Below, piece after piece: positions 44,015 through 52,659 of a stretch of DNA of 64,000 bases. The notes beneath the pieces were generated by a model, which saw only the letters and a program-made list of their open reading frames with translations, was not told the origin of the DNA and ran no database searches. The position numbers and the translations under genes are program-made. Numbering within the stretch: the first letter of the stretch is position 1; each line of letters opens with the position of its first letter. The stretch is from JBKCUK01 sp046318415 (GTDB taxonomy: Bacteria > Pseudomonadota > Alphaproteobacteria > Caedimonadales > Caedimonadaceae). The stretch covers positions 77,133 to 141,132 of the forward strand of contig JBKCUK010000015.1 of assembly GCA_046318415.1 (NCBI GenBank), read 5' to 3'.

Positions 44015-44919
44015 GATGGCCTCCTTTGTTGCTTCAGTTTACGTCGCGCCGTTGCTTTAAGACGGGGCAAGACCATGGCAAGCCCCACCAGCAAAGCCGT
44101 GATGAGGTTCAAATCAGAGGCTTGCAAACCCAGACTTCCTGCATTAAGCGCAAAGGCCACCGCCATGCGATACACAATCGAGCCAATTAAACATCCGATC
44201 AAAGCGAAGGCTATGCGTTTTGGATGGAGGATAACCTCACCAATAATCACCGCCGCAAGACCCACCACGATGGTCCCTAAACCCATGGACACATCGGCAA
44301 AGCCTTGGGTCTGAGCAAACAAGGCCCCCGCAAGGGCAACCAGGGCGTTGCTGAGCGCAAGTCCTTGCATGATCATCGCCCCTGGGCGAACACCCTGGGC
44401 CCGCGCCATGCGAGGATTGGCACCCGTCGCCCGCAAAGCAAGACCCCGCTCGGTCTGGAAAAACCACCAGAGCAAGGCTGCAATCACGGCACACAAAAGG
44501 CCCAGCACGCCCAACACCGCAACAGTGCGATCCTCAAACAAAGCTTCATAGGGCGTCAGCAGCGTTTGCTCGCTAAGCAAGGCCACATTCGGGCGCCCCA
44601 TAATACGTAAGTTGATGGAGTAAAGGGCGGTCATGGTCAGGATACTGGCCAAAAGATGCAGGATGCCCCAACGCACATTCAACCAGGCGGTCAGCAAGCC
44701 GGCCAATGCGCCTGCCCCTGCGGCGGCCAGGGTTGCCAGCCAAGGATCATAGCCCGCCACAATCAAAGTCGCCGCAACGCCTGCCCCTAGAGGAAAGCTG
44801 CCATCGACTGTCAGATCAGGAAAATCCAAGACCCGAAAACTGATCCAAACACCAAAGGCCACAATTGCAAAAATCATACCCAGCTCAAACGAGCCAAAAA
44901 GTTGGAAGAGACTCATCAT
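44011..44919 (-). CDS. ABC transporter permease (branched-chain-like, ABC.X4 type)
   Basis: 302 residues, eight to nine membrane segments. The N terminus (GMIFAIVAFGVWISFRVLDF, DLTVDGSFPLGA) and the coupling-loop region LALRATGANPRMARAQGV match the ABC.X4 permease group. It forms a unit with the ATPase. An upstream substrate-binding gene is usual in this system; here 447 bases without a clear gene precede it, so the binding protein is elsewhere or lost. Confidence 0.87.
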   Translation of the reverse strand: MMSLFQLFGSFELGMIFAIVAFGVWISFRVLDFPDLTVDGSFPLGAGVAATLIVAGYDPWLATLAAAGAGALAGLLTAWLNVRWGILHLLASILTMTALYSINLRIMGRPNVALLSEQTLLTPYEALFEDRTVAVLGVLGLLCAVIAALLWWFFQTERGLALRATGANPRMARAQGVRPGAMIMQGLALSNALVALAGALFAQTQGFADVSMGLGTIVVGLAAVIIGEVILHPKRIAFALIGCLIGSIVYRMAVAFALNAGSLGLQASDLNLITALLVGLAMVLPRLKATARRKLKQQRRPS

Positions 44920-45366
44920 TTATTCTCCTGCCATGTTCGCAGCGGATGTCAAAAACTCAATGGCAAAGGGGTATTGAAAATGGGGATAATGAGGGTGTCG
45001 AGACCAATGGAGGGAAAAGGCGTTAAAGTAAGAGGGAACGAAACAAGGGCGGGTACGATTTAACTTAGTTGATTTTTCCAGATCGGATTTGAACACCATT
45101 TTGATCACCACTTTTATTTTTCACTTGCAACTTAAAACTCAGAACTTCACCGGTGCAATAATGATAGCTATACCAATACATGGGCTTCTCCTGCATAATC
45201 TTGACAGAAAAGACAACTTCCTTAAGTTACCCCAATCCCAAGGCGCAACTCAACCTTTAAGTTGCGCGTGATCCCATGCAAAAAAAAAGATTTTAAGTTC
45301 AGACGCCTTCCTTGGGCGCGTCAAAACCATATTGTTCCCCGGGCGCAGGCATGTTAGGCATGAACC
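44920..45366. other. 447-base divergent spacer between the ABC permease and gmk
   Basis: No supported gene; a 63-codon minus frame (44920-45111) lacks family features. It contains an 8-pair hairpin GCGCAACT/AGTTGCGC at 45243-45267 with a 9-base loop, and several copies of CAACTT or its complement AAGTT between 45125 and 45300, followed by an A9 run. A possible -35 (TTGACA, 45201-45206) lies upstream of gmk, but the -10 is weak. A structured gmk leader is possible. Confidence 0.35.
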
Positions 45367-46008
45367 ATGAATACACAAAGACTCGTCGAACGTCGCGGCT
45401 TAATGCTCATTCTCTCTTCGCCCTCGGGCGCAGGGAAAACCACACTTGCCCGTGCACTTTTGCAAGCCGATCCCAACCTAACCATGTCGGTCTCACTCAC
45501 CACGCGCAAACGGCGCCCAGGTGAGGTTCACGGTAGCGACTACTATTTTGTGACGCCTGCGGAATTTGAGCAGCATGTGGCCGATGGTAAGCTGTTAGAG
45601 TACGCCAAGGTTTTTGATCATTATTACGGCACCCCCAAAGATGCCGTAGACAAAGCGCTTAGCACCGTTAAATACGTTTTGTTCGATATTGACTGGCAGG
45701 GCACGCAACAGCTCAGCCAAATGGCCCGTGGCGATTTGGTCTCGGTCTTCATTTTGCCACCCAATCTACACGAGCTGGAGGAGCGCCTCACCCGCCGGGC
45801 CCAAGACCCCCAAGAAGTGGTCGCCCGTCGCATGGCAAAGGCGCAAGACGAAATCAGCCATTGGGCAGAATATGACTATGTCATTATCAACGCCGAATTC
45901 GAAAAAGCTCTTGCTGAGATAAAGGCAATCCTTGCAGCTGAGCGCCTGCGCCGCCAACGCCAAACTGGCCTTAGTACTTTCGTCAAGAACCTTGTTCAAG
46001 GCATATAG
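45367..46008 (+). CDS. gmk: Guanylate kinase
   Basis: Phosphorylates GMP to GDP. 213 residues with P-loop SSPSGAGKTTLAR, the GMP-binding segment SVSLTTRKRRPGEVHGSDY, and LFDIDWQGTQQL. C-terminal lid region RRAQDPQEVVARRMAKA. Complete and typical. The ribosome site (AGG) is weak. Confidence 0.97.
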   Translation: MNTQRLVERRGLMLILSSPSGAGKTTLARALLQADPNLTMSVSLTTRKRRPGEVHGSDYYFVTPAEFEQHVADGKLLEYAKVFDHYYGTPKDAVDKALSTVKYVLFDIDWQGTQQLSQMARGDLVSVFILPPNLHELEERLTRRAQDPQEVVARRMAKAQDEISHWAEYDYVIINAEFEKALAEIKAILAAERLRRQRQTGLSTFVKNLVQGI

Positions 46009-46139
46009 GGTAATCCCAGCTCAATCAGCCGGCAGCCCCTTTTGTCTTTTTGGGAATTAAAATCAAATTTAACGTTTTTTTAGTTTATTTCGAACGAATC
46101 TGACCCTAAAAAACCTCACGTCAAGAGGGGGGATAGACT

Positions 46140-48692
46140 GTGCTTGTTCATCTGAGTCGGTTTTGGACACTTTGCCTATTTCTTTGTTTTACAAGCCCAA
46201 CCTTGGTTAGCGCATGTTTTAGAAGCAAAGACCCCGATCTTGAGACGACAGTAAAGCGTTCAAGCCAACCCTCACCCGTTAAATCCGTGCGGGTTAACGT
46301 AAGTATACCTAAAGCCGAACCAGCCTTTGAGCCTCCCGCTTCCTTGAGAAAAAGGGATTCTCAATCCTCGTCACTGCGCGCTGCAACACCGAAGAGACTT
46401 AAAGAGAAGGATGAGGATGATGAGCTGCGTCAAGCAGCGGTTATCTATGGCCAGGATCTGGTTTCCGAGACAATGGAAAACTTAAGATCAAGCCAATCCA
46501 AACGCCTTTCCATCGTCAAAAAAGATAAAGATCTGATGAAAAAGGTCCTACGTGAATTGCAACGTAAACGCCCTGCCATCCAACCTGTTTCCCCGGACAA
46601 CATTCGCCGTCTTGAGGTTAACCGCACGCTCGCCGAAGAACAGGATGTGCCAACCGAAACTTCGCTAACCGAGATTTCCATGGAAGGATCGGCCCAAGAG
46701 ACACCGCGGCCAAGAGCTTCGTCTCCAAGGTCCGCCCCACCCAACCGCCAGGACATTCCCTTCAAACCCTCGCAGAGCCTCACCGAGGACACAAAATTGG
46801 TTCTCACCCTTGATGGCGGAGGGGTGCGGGGCATTATTGAACTGGTGATCTTGAGTGAAATTGAGAAAATGTCAGGCGTGCCCATTGCCCTTGCGTGCGA
46901 CCTGATGGTGGGCACCTCAACGGGTGGCATCATAAGCCTTTTGTTGAATATTCCCGATGATCAAGATCCAAACATGCCGAAATATAGCGCTGAGGAATGC
47001 CTTTCCCTCTATTACGATTACGGCAAAATGATCTTTCCTAAGAAATTTTTTCATGAAGGCATTTTTCGCATCAAGTACGGCAGCAGCGTGATCGCCGATG
47101 TGGCTGACAGCTATTTTGGCAGTCTGACCATGCATGAGGCCCTGACCAAAGTCGCTGTGACCAGCTTTGATCCAGCAGCCTATAGCTTGCAAATTCTCAA
47201 AAACTACTCTCACCACGGCCACAACTATTATATGCGGGATGCAGCCTTGGCCACGTCGGCAGCACCTACCTACCTGAAGGGGCGACGCATCAAGAAAGTC
47301 CAAAGTCATCAAGGTCAACCCCACTATGACCGCAATGCCCCCCTACAGTATGCCATAGATGGCGGTGTTGGCGGCGTCAACAACCCCGGCATGGTCGCGT
47401 TGATTGATGCCTACGAACAGTGGGGGGATTCGGCCGATGTGGTCATGGTTTCCCTTGGAACAGGCGCGGAATATACCTCTATTGATTTTAAGGATGTGTG
47501 CAAAGCCGGTGGCGTTAAATGGCTACAAAACGGCCTCATTAATTTACTTTTAGATGCGCCCAATAATGCTACCCACTACTGGCTTGAAACCCTTTTAAAT
47601 AAGATACAAAAACAATTTCCCGACTTACAAAAGGAAGAAGAGGAAATTGCGCACTTGAGGGCGCAGCTTGAGCGCAAAAAAAAGAAATGGAATCTAACAA
47701 ATGAGCAAAAACAGCAAATCGATGCAGACCTTGAGCGCGTTTTTACTGATATGGGCCAGCGCCAACAAGAAAAAAACAAAAACAGAAACCGAACCCAGAA
47801 CTACTTTCGCCTGCAACCCATCATCGATAGCAGCATGAGCAAACTGGATAATGTCAGCTCAAAAAATCTTTACCGCCTAAAAAATGCAGCTACACGGTAT
47901 GTGGCAGACCACGTTACGATCATTCGCGAGTTGGCGGATATCTTCAAAAAACGGTTTGAAATCAAAGAAGCCCAGGCTGTGAGGGCTCAAAAGCAAGCCC
48001 AAAGCACACTTAAAACCAGCCGTCAGGCCATGGGCCAGGGCCGCAAAACCTCACAAGAACAGCCAAGACACAACAAAAGTGAATCTTCTGTGTCCGTGCA
48101 AGATCCCACTGAACCGACGGATGCAGCAGCCCTGCGCCAACGCCAAGTCTCTAGCCTTGCGAAAGATGATGCGGCCGAACACCGCCGTCAGGCAAAAGAG
48201 GAACTCAAGAAAACCAGAACCGCAAAAAAACTCGCCAAGGGCAAGGGATCCGCAGATGATGTTGAACATTTTCAGCGCAGTGAATCCATGCGGCTTCGTG
48301 TCAAACGCATCCAAAGCGTTACCCAGGAAATGGGACAAGAGTCTGCGCACAAGAAAACACGCAAAAGAAATGTGTCCGCGCCGGCTGAGGAGAGTGGCCT
48401 TCACCGCAGCCCGAGCGAATCAAGCCTTCGTGATGTCCATCCGCTTGCAACTGCAGAAGAAACAGTAAAACCCCTCAGGGCTGCAACCAAAATAACCGAG
48501 AGCTCTAGCGCAGAGACCCAAGAGCAAAATTTCAGGAAACAAAAGAAAAACACGCAAGGCAAAAAGAACAAAAAATCCAAAACCCATATCGCGCCCATCG
48601 GCGATGACGACAAACCGCCCAAGCGCAAGAAAACAAAGCGCGGGTCACACAAGGCAAGCACGACTCCTGCTGTGGATGCGTCCCATGGCTGA
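46140..48692 (+). CDS. Exported patatin-like phospholipase with long basic tail
   Basis: 850 residues. Residues 1-26 are an export signal ending LVSAC, possibly a lipobox. Then comes a disordered region with RKR (70-72) and PKR (84-86), a bipartite-NLS-like spacing. The patatin domain (about 218-480) has the oxyanion loop DGGGVRG (225-231), nucleophile GTSTG (S260) and catalytic Asp in DGG (D407), so the lipase is probably active. A helical region follows, then about 250 disordered, Lys/Arg/Ser-rich residues. Patatin enzymes of intracellular bacteria (ExoU, VipD) act as lipid-degrading effectors. The GTG start has GGGGGG 7 bases upstream. Secretion route and target unproven. Confidence 0.87.
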   Translation: MLVHLSRFWTLCLFLCFTSPTLVSACFRSKDPDLETTVKRSSQPSPVKSVRVNVSIPKAEPAFEPPASLRKRDSQSSSLRAATPKRLKEKDEDDELRQAAVIYGQDLVSETMENLRSSQSKRLSIVKKDKDLMKKVLRELQRKRPAIQPVSPDNIRRLEVNRTLAEEQDVPTETSLTEISMEGSAQETPRPRASSPRSAPPNRQDIPFKPSQSLTEDTKLVLTLDGGGVRGIIELVILSEIEKMSGVPIALACDLMVGTSTGGIISLLLNIPDDQDPNMPKYSAEECLSLYYDYGKMIFPKKFFHEGIFRIKYGSSVIADVADSYFGSLTMHEALTKVAVTSFDPAAYSLQILKNYSHHGHNYYMRDAALATSAAPTYLKGRRIKKVQSHQGQPHYDRNAPLQYAIDGGVGGVNNPGMVALIDAYEQWGDSADVVMVSLGTGAEYTSIDFKDVCKAGGVKWLQNGLINLLLDAPNNATHYWLETLLNKIQKQFPDLQKEEEEIAHLRAQLERKKKKWNLTNEQKQQIDADLERVFTDMGQRQQEKNKNRNRTQNYFRLQPIIDSSMSKLDNVSSKNLYRLKNAATRYVADHVTIIRELADIFKKRFEIKEAQAVRAQKQAQSTLKTSRQAMGQGRKTSQEQPRHNKSESSVSVQDPTEPTDAAALRQRQVSSLAKDDAAEHRRQAKEELKKTRTAKKLAKGKGSADDVEHFQRSESMRLRVKRIQSVTQEMGQESAHKKTRKRNVSAPAEESGLHRSPSESSLRDVHPLATAEETVKPLRAATKITESSSAETQEQNFRKQKKNTQGKKNKKSKTHIAPIGDDDKPPKRKKTKRGSHKASTTPAVDASHG

Positions 48693-48825
48693 TGCAAGAC
48701 ACGTGAACCGCTACCATGTCCAAAAGGATGATGGCGGCATACCCTTGCAGTTTGCAGGCATTTAACCTAGCTTAGAGGGGAAAAGCCTACGGGCCGCAAC
48801 AACTAAACGAATCGCACGTGCGCAA

Positions 48826-50121
48826 ATGGACATACCCTTATACATTGCCATACCCGCTGTCCTGTTATTGACCGTCATGTCCGCCATGTTCTCAGCAAGT
48901 GAGACATCCTTTGTGGGTGCCTCAAATGCGCGCCTGCACCGCCTACAAAAAAAGGGCAATAAGAGAGCCAGCACCGTTTTAAAATTACGCAACAATATGG
49001 GTAAGTTGGTGGGCACCATTTTGTTCAGCAACATTATGCTCAACAACCTTGCAACTTCACTCTCAACATCCGTTCTGGTAGGGCTTTTTGGTGAGGCAGG
49101 TGTGGCCTACGCCACCATCATCATGACATTGCTTTTAGTCATTTATGCAGATGTTGCGCCCAAGATTTATGTGATTACCAATATGGAAAAGGCCGCCTGC
49201 CGCCTTTCCATGGTGATTGCACCAGTTGTGCGCGTGTTTGGTCCTATTGCCTCGATCCTTGAGAAAATCGCCCGCGCCAGTTTGCGCCTTTTGGGTGCGC
49301 GCACTGAGAGAGATGCCCGAGTCACCTCATCTCTTGAAGAGCTTCGCGGCGCCATCGACATGCATCACGGACCGGATGCCGAAATTGCAGAAGAGCGCGC
49401 CATGCTGCACAGCATTTTAGACCTTGGCGATATTATGGTGGCTGAAATTATGATCCACCGTAAAACCGTGTTTATGCTTGATGCTGACTTGCCACCCGAG
49501 GAGATCCTTGAGCAGGTCATCACCAGCCCCTTTACCCGCATTCCGCTCTATCGCGGCAATCCAGATAATATCGTTGGCATTTTGCACGCCAAAGCGGTAC
49601 TGCGTTATTTGCGCCAACGGAATGATAAAGATGATGCTTTCGATATAATGTCCATCACCTCCCAGCCCTGGTTCGTTCCAGATTCAACAACCCTCCAAGA
49701 ACAGCTGAGAGCTTTCCGCCAGCGCAAAGAACACATTGCCATGGTGGTTGACGAGTACGGCGTCTTTGAAGGGGTCGTCACCCTTGAGGATATTCTTGAG
49801 GAAATTGTAGGCGATATCTCTGACGAGCATGACGTGATGCTGCCAGGGGTCTGGGTTAACCGCAAGAACGAGGTGATTGTTGCGGGCACCACCACCGTGC
49901 GCGATCTGAATCGCCGCTTTGGCTGGGAATTACCCGATGAGGAAGCTGCAACCATCGCAGGTCTTGTGCTTTATGAAGTGCGCGAAATTCCTGAAGCAGG
50001 ACAAGATTACCACATCCATGGCTTTCGCATCTCGGTTTTACGGCGCACCCGCAACCAGCTGACTCTTCTCAAACTCACGCCCCCCTCCCCTGCAGATAAG
50101 GTCCAGAATGAATCGACTTGA
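48826..50121 (+). CDS. CNNM/CBS-domain membrane protein (HlyC/CorC family)
   Basis: 431 residues: DUF21/CNNM membrane domain with four helices (about 1-185, MFSASETSFVGASNARL), a CBS pair (about 205-340, containing EHIAMVVDEYGVFEGVVTLE) and a CorC-HlyC C-terminal domain. Family members are linked to magnesium/divalent-cation export or sensing. The older haemolysin name is misleading. The protein overlaps bolA by 14 bases. Confidence 0.92.
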   Translation: MDIPLYIAIPAVLLLTVMSAMFSASETSFVGASNARLHRLQKKGNKRASTVLKLRNNMGKLVGTILFSNIMLNNLATSLSTSVLVGLFGEAGVAYATIIMTLLLVIYADVAPKIYVITNMEKAACRLSMVIAPVVRVFGPIASILEKIARASLRLLGARTERDARVTSSLEELRGAIDMHHGPDAEIAEERAMLHSILDLGDIMVAEIMIHRKTVFMLDADLPPEEILEQVITSPFTRIPLYRGNPDNIVGILHAKAVLRYLRQRNDKDDAFDIMSITSQPWFVPDSTTLQEQLRAFRQRKEHIAMVVDEYGVFEGVVTLEDILEEIVGDISDEHDVMLPGVWVNRKNEVIVAGTTTVRDLNRRFGWELPDEEAATIAGLVLYEVREIPEAGQDYHIHGFRISVLRRTRNQLTLLKLTPPSPADKVQNEST

Positions 50122-50389
50122 GGCTATTCGGAATCTGCTGATGGTGGAACTTACCCCCAGTGATCTGGTGATTGAGGATGAATCACATCTGCACAAGGGC
50201 CATCGAGGCGCTCCCCAGGGGCAAGCCCATACCCACCTTCATATTTCGATGACCTCCCAAGCCTTTTGTGGTCTGAGCCGTATACAGCAGCATCAACTGA
50301 TCATGAACATGCTCAAGCCGCACTTTGAGGACGGTTTGCACGCGCTGCGCTTGACTTTGCGGGCACCGGCATTAAATAAAGAATCATGA
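50108..50389 (+). CDS. bolA: BolA family protein
   Basis: 93 residues with the BolA fold: ESHLHKGHRG, THLHISMTSQAFCGLSRIQQ and a C-terminal helix with GLHALRLTLRAP. BolA proteins work with monothiol glutaredoxins in iron-sulfur handling and stress response. Overlaps the genes on both sides, so the three (CNNM, bolA, J-domain) form one coupled unit. The bolA-J-domain pairing is common in alphaproteobacteria. Confidence 0.93.
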   Translation: MNRLEAIRNLLMVELTPSDLVIEDESHLHKGHRGAPQGQAHTHLHISMTSQAFCGLSRIQQHQLIMNMLKPHFEDGLHALRLTLRAPALNKES

Positions 50390-50952
50390 AACCCGCATTA
50401 AAGCTTAAACCGGTTTTACCGGATCAGGATTCGGTGCACCGACCCTGCAACCACCCAGGTTGTGGTGAGGCGGGCCTTTATCCGGCGCCTCGATCAAGAA
50501 AGGCGCTGCGCGATTATACGTGGTTATGTCTCGATCATGTGCGTGAGCATAATGAACAGTGGAATTACTTTTCGGGCATGAACAATGCCGAAGTTGATGA
50601 CTATCAACGCCGCGCGACCACGTGGGAGCGTCCCTCATGGCCCTTCTCTCGTCCGGACTTAGGCCGTCGCATTGACCTTGATCAGATCCATATTTTTGAC
50701 CCCCTTGGCGTGCTACATGGTCGTGTCGCGCTAGAGCCCAAACAACCCCAGCTTTCCGACGAAGAGAGGCAAGCTTTGGCCTTTATGGAATTAAAGCTTC
50801 CCGTGACTAAAACCCAGCTGACCCAGAGGTTTCGCGCCTTGGTCAAACAACATCATCCCGACCTTAACGGTGGATGCAAAAAAGCCGAAGCCTTGATGCG
50901 CAAGACTATTGCCGCCTATAAGACGCTCAAAGAATCAAAAGCTTTGAGCTAA
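50386..50952 (+). CDS. C-terminal J-domain protein
   Basis: 188 residues. The N-terminal part has Cys residues (C21, C26, C48) in CNHPGCGEAG and WLCLDH, perhaps a zinc site. The C-terminal J domain (about 130-185) has KQHHPDLNGG with the HPD motif (157-159), which stimulates DnaK. The layout fits the alphaproteobacterial J-domain protein encoded after bolA. Its stop codon overlaps the stop of the convergent HTH-repeat gene (TAA against TAG). Confidence 0.9.
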   Translation: MKPALKLKPVLPDQDSVHRPCNHPGCGEAGLYPAPRSRKALRDYTWLCLDHVREHNEQWNYFSGMNNAEVDDYQRRATTWERPSWPFSRPDLGRRIDLDQIHIFDPLGVLHGRVALEPKQPQLSDEERQALAFMELKLPVTKTQLTQRFRALVKQHHPDLNGGCKKAEALMRKTIAAYKTLKESKALS

Positions 50953-52598
50953 TCGGAGGCCTCTTCCTCAGCCTTCAAAACTTTTTGAATGCGATCCTTG
51001 CATGTTGCATAGTGTGTTCCAGGCCAAATCTCTTTTCCAATATCACTATAGGTGTGGCCTTCGGCATTCATCTCTATGATTTTCTTTTTTTGCGCTGGCG
51101 ATACGGATAAGAAAACCCTATCGCACGCAATATTAGCCTTCTTAAGGACTTTTTTGATGCGATCTTTGCATGTTTGATAAGAGGTTCCAGGCCAAATCTG
51201 TTGTCCTATGGCACGCATAGAAATGCCGCTATTGTACTTATTAATAATCTTTTGCTCTATTTGCGGCAAAATGGGGTTTTTATTGGTCGGAATTTTTGCC
51301 TCATTTAAAACCGTTTTGATAATTGAGAAGCTTCTTTGTTGGGATACATGAGTGAAAAACTGACTCGCTATGCTCGCAAGTGACTCTCCATTCTTGAACA
51401 TCTCGGTGATCTGCTGTTTTTGTTCCTGCGATAATTGATCAAAAAGGCTCTTATCTTCTTCTCGACAGAGGATCCCAGCCTCACTCAATACACGATTAAC
51501 AAGGCCAAGGCTGAGATCATTTTTCAAATGGGGCCATAACTGTCTTCCAATGGCTTTACGGGGCATTCCTTTATTGAACAGCTCGAGGATTTTCTCTTTC
51601 TCCGCTGGTGAGGCTCGCTGATGTTTGGCATGACGTTTTTTTTGGTATGTGATACCGGCCAGATCCAAAACCCTGTTGACCTTCGCAAGGGAGTTACCAT
51701 TTACAGCATCAGGCCACAATTTTCTGGCGATATCAGGCCGAGACATCCCTTCCTTAAAAAGTTTGAGAATTTGAGTTTGTTGCACCTTAGAGACTGTGGA
51801 AAACTTGACTTTGGATGGGCGATTACTGTCAATCTGAACAAACTCTTCACTCTCATCCGACTGGTCACTCTCAGACGATTGGCCATCATTTACGCCCGGA
51901 GCATGATAATTTCCATCCGAATCCTCCGATTCTGATGGTTCTGAAGCATCACTCTCCTCCGACTCCTTAACAAAAGCTTTGCTTCTCACGGGCAAACGTC
52001 GAGGACGTTGTTCGCGTGTAGAGGATTCTTGAATATCCTCGCCCTCTTGAGTTTGAGGGAACTCTTCTTCTGCGGGTCTAGCTGATGCAGATGGGGTAGA
52101 GAGCATGTCTGGATTGACTGCCATCAGGGAATCATCCTCTATAGTTGGTGCAATCTCAAAGAGGGCATCAAGACCTGGGGTTAATGCATCCACAGGAATC
52201 CGCTGTTGCGTGCCTCCAATCGCAACTGCTGCCCGCTTGGGCGCCGATTCATTTCCATCCAAGCTCAAGTGATCTCGCTTTCGCTTTGCTGAGTGCTCTC
52301 GAGGAGAACCCTCAAATAATAATGCTGGCTCTTGCCCGGTGATGAATGCTGGCTCTTGCCCGGTGATGTCAAAAAAATTATCAGCCACGTATGGCGTAGC
52401 TGGCGTTTGCCAAGAACGTCTTGCCCACCCTCCACCTGCTTCCCCATCATCCAAATAGGATGCATACGCTCCAGATGTGGTCAATGCACCTTGAGAGGCG
52501 GTTGGACTTTCTGGGACTGAAAAAAATAGATCGGAGGCCTGTAGTTGGCTAAAAAACAGAGATAAAGAACAGCAAGTCAGAATGCGCATACGCAGCAT
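50949..52598 (-). CDS. Exported HTH-repeat protein A (five WP modules), unknown family
   Basis: 549 residues, not recognised. A Sec signal peptide (1-21, cleaved after QLQA) is followed by an acidic, Ser-rich, apparently disordered region with KRKR (105-108) and PKR (120-122), a bipartite-NLS-like arrangement. From residue 265 five modules of about 45 residues follow, each with three predicted helices. The marker sits at the end of helix 2: LWP (294), LWP (354), FFT (414, degenerate), IWP (468), IWP (524). Helix 3 is basic (CKDRIKKVL). Each module resembles a helix-turn-helix or Myb-like DNA-binding unit. GGGGGA precedes the ATG. Export plus DNA-binding modules suggests an effector aimed at host chromatin; this is inference. 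Confidence 0.75.
   Translation of the reverse strand: MLRMRILTCCSLSLFFSQLQASDLFFSVPESPTASQGALTTSGAYASYLDDGEAGGGWARRSWQTPATPYVADNFFDITGQEPAFITGQEPALLFEGSPREHSAKRKRDHLSLDGNESAPKRAAVAIGGTQQRIPVDALTPGLDALFEIAPTIEDDSLMAVNPDMLSTPSASARPAEEEFPQTQEGEDIQESSTREQRPRRLPVRSKAFVKESEESDASEPSESEDSDGNYHAPGVNDGQSSESDQSDESEEFVQIDSNRPSKVKFSTVSKVQQTQILKLFKEGMSRPDIARKLWPDAVNGNSLAKVNRVLDLAGITYQKKRHAKHQRASPAEKEKILELFNKGMPRKAIGRQLWPHLKNDLSLGLVNRVLSEAGILCREEDKSLFDQLSQEQKQQITEMFKNGESLASIASQFFTHVSQQRSFSIIKTVLNEAKIPTNKNPILPQIEQKIINKYNSGISMRAIGQQIWPGTSYQTCKDRIKKVLKKANIACDRVFLSVSPAQKKKIIEMNAEGHTYSDIGKEIWPGTHYATCKDRIQKVLKAEEEASD
52321..52368 (-). repeat. Exact 24-base tandem duplication inside HTH-repeat gene A
   Basis: The 24-base unit beginning AATGCTGGCTCTTGCCCGGT (plus strand) occurs twice without mismatch and encodes ITGQEPAF-ITGQEPAL. 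Exact identity points to a recent slippage event in the disordered region. Confidence 0.92.
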
Positions 52599-52659
52599 AG
52601 CTTCCCCCTATTTATAAAGGACATTCGCGACCTCAAGTGACTTGGATAAACCACCAGAT

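Noticed and set aside
44920..45111. 63-codon frame ending at the permease start, considered as a remnant binding protein
   Set aside because: No similarity to BMP-type binding proteins and no signal peptide; its end only supplies the permease ribosome site.
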